From Sphingomonas sp. (GTDB lineage Bacteria > Pseudomonadota > Alphaproteobacteria > Sphingomonadales > Sphingomonadaceae), in the NCBI RefSeq assembly GCF_026460985.1, contig NZ_JAPKNM010000037.1:1-47683 (forward strand): a stretch of DNA of 47,683 nt, given 5' to 3'. The translations under genes were made by a program, and so were the position numbers. Of this stretch, positions 43,990 to 47,683 are shown piece by piece. Within the stretch, counting starts at the first letter, position 1. The number at the start of each line of letters is the position of its first letter. Below the pieces are notes generated by a model. That model searched no databases and had not been told where the DNA came from. It worked only from the letters and a program-made list of their open reading frames with translations.

Positions 43990-46900
43990 ATGGTTGCGAT
44001 CTTCACGGGTTCGGGGACGGGGCTGGAGCGCGGCTCTGGCAATGTGCTGGGCGGCTCGGGGCTGCTGGGCTCCGCGGGTTTCGGGCGAAGCGGCTCCCAG
44101 GTCTTCCTGAACGCGGCGAACGGCAATCTGGTGATCAATCGCCAGGACGAGTTCCTGGTCGGACGCGGACCCGACGCCGGCGTTGCGCGCACCTACAACA
44201 GCCTGGGCAGCGGCACCGACGACAATGGCGACAATTGGCGCCAGAGCACGCAGCGCGCGCTCAGGCTCAACGGTACGGCGAACAGCTGGGGCAGCTCGGT
44301 CACCCATCGGATGGGTGACGGCACCGAGGTGAATTATTACTGGGGCGGCTCGGCTTATGTCATCAGCGGCGGGGCGGGCGTCCACGACAAGATCGTCGTC
44401 GACGGATCCGTGCTCCGCTGGACCGACGGCGACACCGGCATCGTCGAGACCTATGAGAATGATGGCGTGACCGAATGGCGGCGGCTGAAGACCGTCGCCG
44501 ACACCAGCGGCAACACGGTCACCTATAACTATACCGGCGACAAGCTGACCCAGATCGCGACCGCCGACGGCAGCACGATCCAGTATCAATGGTCGGGCAA
44601 CAACATCACCGCCGTCGTTACCGGCTATACCGACCTCGTCACGAGCACTGCCAAGACGCTCACGCGGACGCGCTACGCCTATGACGGCTACAATCGGCTG
44701 GCGTCGGTCACTGTCGACCTCAGTCCGGGCGACAACAGCGTCGCCGATGGCAAGACCTACGTCACCAGCTACACCTATCACGGCACCTCGAAGCTGGTCG
44801 CGACGATCAGCGAGACCGCCGGCTCTTCTGACACGATCGCCTATGTCTCGATCGCCTATGACGGCGACAATCGCGTCACCAGCCTGACCCAGACCGTGTC
44901 GTCGGGCGTCACCCGCACGACCAGCCTCGTCTATGGCGAAGGCTATACCAGCATCACCGATCCGGCCGGACAGGTGACGACGCTCCACTATGACTGGACC
45001 GGCGCCCTCACCCAGATAACCGCCCCGCCGGCCTATGTCGGCGCGGCGCAGCAGATCGTGACGTTCGGCTACAATGAGGAAGGCGATTTCAGCAGCGTCA
45101 CCGATGCGCTGGGACAGACCACGAACTATAGTCGCGACAGCTGGGGCAGGGTGGTCGCCCAGACCGATCGGCTTGAAAATTACACGGAGCGGACGTTCAA
45201 CGCCGCGCACAAGGTGCTCACCGAGACGCGCCCGGGAGCGGGCACCACCCGCTATGTCTACGACAGCCTAGACCGGTTGGTCTATGTCGTCACGCCCGAG
45301 GGGCGGGTGACGCGTAACTGGTACAACTCCTTCGGTCAGCTCTATTTTGTCTCGGATTTCCCGGACTATCTTTACGACCTGAGCGGCCTGGCCGATGATC
45401 AAAGCCCCACCCAGGCGCAGCTCAATGCCTGGTGCACGAGCCTGCCCGAGTCTGCGAGCTCGCAGGTCACCGAAATCACCTACGATCTCTGCGGCAATGT
45501 GACGCGGCAGCTGCGCGGCAGCCAGAATGATGGCTATGCGTGGCTCAATCTCGCTGGCGGCCATACCGATGAGCGCTTTATCTATGACTCCGCCGGTCAG
45601 TTGCTCAGCCGGTATGTCGTGGGCCAGAACACCGAGAGCTTCGTCTATGACGGGCTGGGCCGGGTAACCGCCAGCACCGACCTGAACGGCGGGACGACGA
45701 GCTTCGTCTTCAGCGACGCGGCGCTGCAGACCGTCGTCACGCTGGCCAGTGGTTTCGTCCAGACCTCGACCTACAACAAGGCCGGGGAATTGGTCAGCTT
45801 CACCGAATCCGGGTCCGGCGTGACCGGCGGCACGGCCACCTATCAATATGACAGTCTCGGCCGGCTGCGGGTGATGACCGACGCGAGCGGGCTGAAGACC
45901 TATTATGTCTACGACAAGGCGGGACGGAAGGTCGCGGAGGCCCATGGCAGCGGGACCTTCACCGAATATCGCTACGATGCGAACAATCGGGTGGTCGCGA
46001 CCGTCCGCTACGGGCTCGGCAATTCCGGCGCGCAGGTGCCGCTGCTGCAGGATCCCAATTCCACTGCGACGATCGACGCGCTGCGGCCCGTCACGCACCC
46101 CTATGACCTCTGGACCTGGAACGTCTACGACAAGGAAGGCAGGGTCGTAGAGGCGATCGAGGGCGACGGCTCCGTTACCACCTACGCCTATGACGCCGCA
46201 GGGCGGCTGGTCGAGACGAAGGGCTTCGTCAACAGGCTGACGGCGGCGCAAATCGCGACGTTCAAGACCACGGCGCCGGCCAGCATGGTGTTGCCGGCCG
46301 CGCATGCCAAGGACGGCATCGCGCGCGTCTTCTATGACAAGGACGGCTACGCGATCGGCGCGCTCGATGGCGAAGGCTATCTGACCCGCACGATCTACGA
46401 CAAGGCCGGGCGCAAGGTGCAGGAGATCGCCTATGCGACCGCCACCAACCCCGCCTATCGCGCTTCGGGCACTCTCCAGAACCTGATCGACAGCGCGGGG
46501 ACCAGCGCGGCGGACCGCTCGACGCGCTACGTCTATGACGGCCAGGGCTTGCTGCGCTTCACGATCGATGGGCTGAACCGCGTCACCGAGTTCGGCTATG
46601 GCGGCACCACCGGCGCGTTCGGCCTCGTCCGCCAGACGATCCAATATGCCGGGGCCCTCGGCGCGCTCTCGAGCTATACCTATGCGAGCGTGAAGGGCGC
46701 GGTGGCGGCGCTGGCGAGCGATCCCGCCAATCGCACGAGCTGGGCGGTGTACGACGTCGCGGGCCGACAGGCCTATTCGATCGACGCAACCGGGGCGGTG
46801 GTCGGCTACAGCTACGACAATAGCGGCCAGGTGACCCGGAAGGTCGAATATGCGTCGCTTCGGGCGACCTCGAGCCTGCCGACCAAGGCAGTGATGGACA

Positions 46901-47683
46901 GCTGGGCGGGCACGCCGACGGCATCCGATCGCGTGACGCGCTATTATTACAACGCCCGCGGCGAGCTGCGCTTCACCGTCGACGCCGAAGGCTATGTCAC
47001 GAGCACCGACTATGACGCCGAAGGGCGGGTGGCCTATTCGGCGCGCTGGAACCTGCCCGTCACGGCAACCGACAGCTCGACCCTTTCCAGCGTCTCCGCC
47101 TCGGTGACGGGGATCTATGCGGCGACTTCCTGGACCTATGACGACGCCGGCAGGCTCGCCACGATCACCGATCCCGAAGGCACCGTGCGCCATTATCATT
47201 ATTACGGCAACGGCAAGCTTGCCCACGACTTCATCGCGGAAGGGCAGCCGGACCAGAGCCGGACGATGTTCACCTATGACCAGGCGGGGCGTCTCGCCGC
47301 GCGTTACGACGCCTATACCACGTCCGATCAGGCGATTACGCAATATATCTACGACGGGCTGGGCAATCTCGTCAGCACGATCGACGCGAACAGCCACCTC
47401 ACCAGTTGGACCTACGACAAGCTCGGCCGCAAGCTCAGCGAGACCAATTCGGCCGGCGGGGTCACGACCTACGAGTATGATGCGTTCGACGAGGTGGTCC
47501 GCACCATCGACGCGCGGGGCAACTCGAGCTGGAGCTATTACGACAAGCTGGGCCGCGTCGTGGCGACCCGCGACGCGGAGGATTACGTCACCGAGAGCGG
47601 CTACACCGCCTTCGGCGAGCTGGCCTCGGTCACGCGGCGCGCGAACAAGGCGATCAATGCCGCGAGCGCGAGCACGCTGCCGG
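43990..47683 (+). CDS. giant RHS/YD-repeat protein (3' end outside window)
   Basis: An uninterrupted frame of at least 1231 codons from ATG 43990 (GGTGGG just upstream). No signal peptide; a Gly/Ser-rich head (MVAIFTGSGTGLERGSGN...) is followed by FLNAANGNLVINRQDEFLVGRGPDAGVARTYNS, the usual entry into an RHS shell. Then come dozens of YD repeats such as YDSLDRLVYVVTPEGRVT, YDKAGRKVAEA, YDGLGRVTAST and YDKLGRKLSET. RHS shells enclose toxic or adhesive C-terminal domains; the tip, if any, lies beyond the window. No PAAR or VgrG-linked domain is seen, arguing against type VI delivery by fusion. Divergent from fliQ and preceded by a FliA-type promoter, so it may be expressed with, and exported by, the neighbouring apparatus; that is inference. 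Confidence 0.9.
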   Translation, partial: MVAIFTGSGTGLERGSGNVLGGSGLLGSAGFGRSGSQVFLNAANGNLVINRQDEFLVGRGPDAGVARTYNSLGSGTDDNGDNWRQSTQRALRLNGTANSWGSSVTHRMGDGTEVNYYWGGSAYVISGGAGVHDKIVVDGSVLRWTDGDTGIVETYENDGVTEWRRLKTVADTSGNTVTYNYTGDKLTQIATADGSTIQYQWSGNNITAVVTGYTDLVTSTAKTLTRTRYAYDGYNRLASVTVDLSPGDNSVADGKTYVTSYTYHGTSKLVATISETAGSSDTIAYVSIAYDGDNRVTSLTQTVSSGVTRTTSLVYGEGYTSITDPAGQVTTLHYDWTGALTQITAPPAYVGAAQQIVTFGYNEEGDFSSVTDALGQTTNYSRDSWGRVVAQTDRLENYTERTFNAAHKVLTETRPGAGTTRYVYDSLDRLVYVVTPEGRVTRNWYNSFGQLYFVSDFPDYLYDLSGLADDQSPTQAQLNAWCTSLPESASSQVTEITYDLCGNVTRQLRGSQNDGYAWLNLAGGHTDERFIYDSAGQLLSRYVVGQNTESFVYDGLGRVTASTDLNGGTTSFVFSDAALQTVVTLASGFVQTSTYNKAGELVSFTESGSGVTGGTATYQYDSLGRLRVMTDASGLKTYYVYDKAGRKVAEAHGSGTFTEYRYDANNRVVATVRYGLGNSGAQVPLLQDPNSTATIDALRPVTHPYDLWTWNVYDKEGRVVEAIEGDGSVTTYAYDAAGRLVETKGFVNRLTAAQIATFKTTAPASMVLPAAHAKDGIARVFYDKDGYAIGALDGEGYLTRTIYDKAGRKVQEIAYATATNPAYRASGTLQNLIDSAGTSAADRSTRYVYDGQGLLRFTIDGLNRVTEFGYGGTTGAFGLVRQTIQYAGALGALSSYTYASVKGAVAALASDPANRTSWAVYDVAGRQAYSIDATGAVVGYSYDNSGQVTRKVEYASLRATSSLPTKAVMDSWAGTPTASDRVTRYYYNARGELRFTVDAEGYVTSTDYDAEGRVAYSARWNLPVTATDSSTLSSVSASVTGIYAATSWTYDDAGRLATITDPEGTVRHYHYYGNGKLAHDFIAEGQPDQSRTMFTYDQAGRLAARYDAYTTSDQAITQYIYDGLGNLVSTIDANSHLTSWTYDKLGRKLSETNSAGGVTTYEYDAFDEVVRTIDARGNSSWSYYDKLGRVVATRDAEDYVTESGYTAFGELASVTRRANKAINAASASTLP

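Noticed and set aside
43939..45210. 423-codon minus-strand ORF
   Set aside because: Antisense to the start of the RHS gene and with no protein-like domains; same shadow effect.
45268..47397. 709-codon minus-strand ORF
   Set aside because: It lies opposite the RHS frame. The plus-strand reading gives clear YD repeats throughout, and the minus product is low-complexity Arg/Gly/Val-rich. It is a shadow of a GC-rich repeat gene.
43990..47683. RHS protein as a type VI secretion effector
   Set aside because: No PAAR, VgrG or Hcp domain or neighbour gene is visible in the window. Not excluded elsewhere, but unsupported here.

Overview
The window is a GC-rich stretch of an alphaproteobacterial chromosome, most likely from a Sphingomonas-type organism. 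The pointers are a sphingomonad-style TonB receptor beside a GlcNAc phosphotransferase system, short REP-like inverted repeats carrying the GCGAAAGC core, and very tight ATGA/GTGA gene overlaps. Genus is an inference from gene style, not from a search. No tRNA, rRNA, IS element or CRISPR array was seen.

Layout. (1) 1-5362: two large two-component proteins, a HAMP-repeat hybrid histidine kinase (cut by the window start) and a REC-PAS-kinase-REC protein. (2) 5345-15025: an N-acetylglucosamine uptake and catabolism locus with nagA, a divergent TonB-dependent receptor, an EIIA-HPr-EI fusion, an EIICB permease, an 85-aa unknown protein and a FadR-type GntR regulator, with candidate operator sites in both divergent control regions. 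(3) 15027-22362 (minus strand): a TetR-controlled ABC-2 type efflux operon in the same order as E. coli cecR-ybhG-ybhF-ybhS-ybhR plus its own outer-membrane lipoprotein, with three perfect or near-perfect REP-like inverted repeats at gene borders. A second TetR regulator (22515-23126) diverges from it.

(4) 23475-43777: a complete-looking but stripped-down flagellar-type export and hook-basal-body locus. The plus-strand operon reads flgF-flgG-flgA-flgH-flgI-flgB-flgC-fliE-fliF-(116-aa protein in the fliG slot)-fliH-fliI-fliJ-(fliK slot)-flgD-flgE-(FliM-like SpoA protein)-fliN-fliO-fliP-sigma factor-TPR protein-115-aa protein. The converging minus-strand operon reads fliQ-fliR-flhB-flhA-TPR protein. 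No canonical FliG, no FliM with the CheY-binding start, no MotA/MotB, FlgK, FlgL, FliD, FliS, FliC, FlgJ or FliL is encoded, although unrelated genes flank the locus on the left and the RHS gene bounds it on the right. It has export gate, ATPase, rod, P and L rings, hook and its own sigma factor, but the parts needed for rotation and for a filament are missing or reduced.

(5) 43990-window end: an open-ended YD/RHS-repeat giant protein (at least 1231 codons), divergent from fliQ. Both the flgF operon and the RHS gene are preceded by matching FliA-type promoter sequences (TAAA-N15-CCCtATAA and TAAA-N15-CCCGATCA), and the locus encodes a FliA-like sigma factor. My leading hypothesis is that this is a non-motile, flagellum-derived secretion structure with a dedicated sigma factor, and that the RHS protein is its client. 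The gene content is seen directly; the function is inference.
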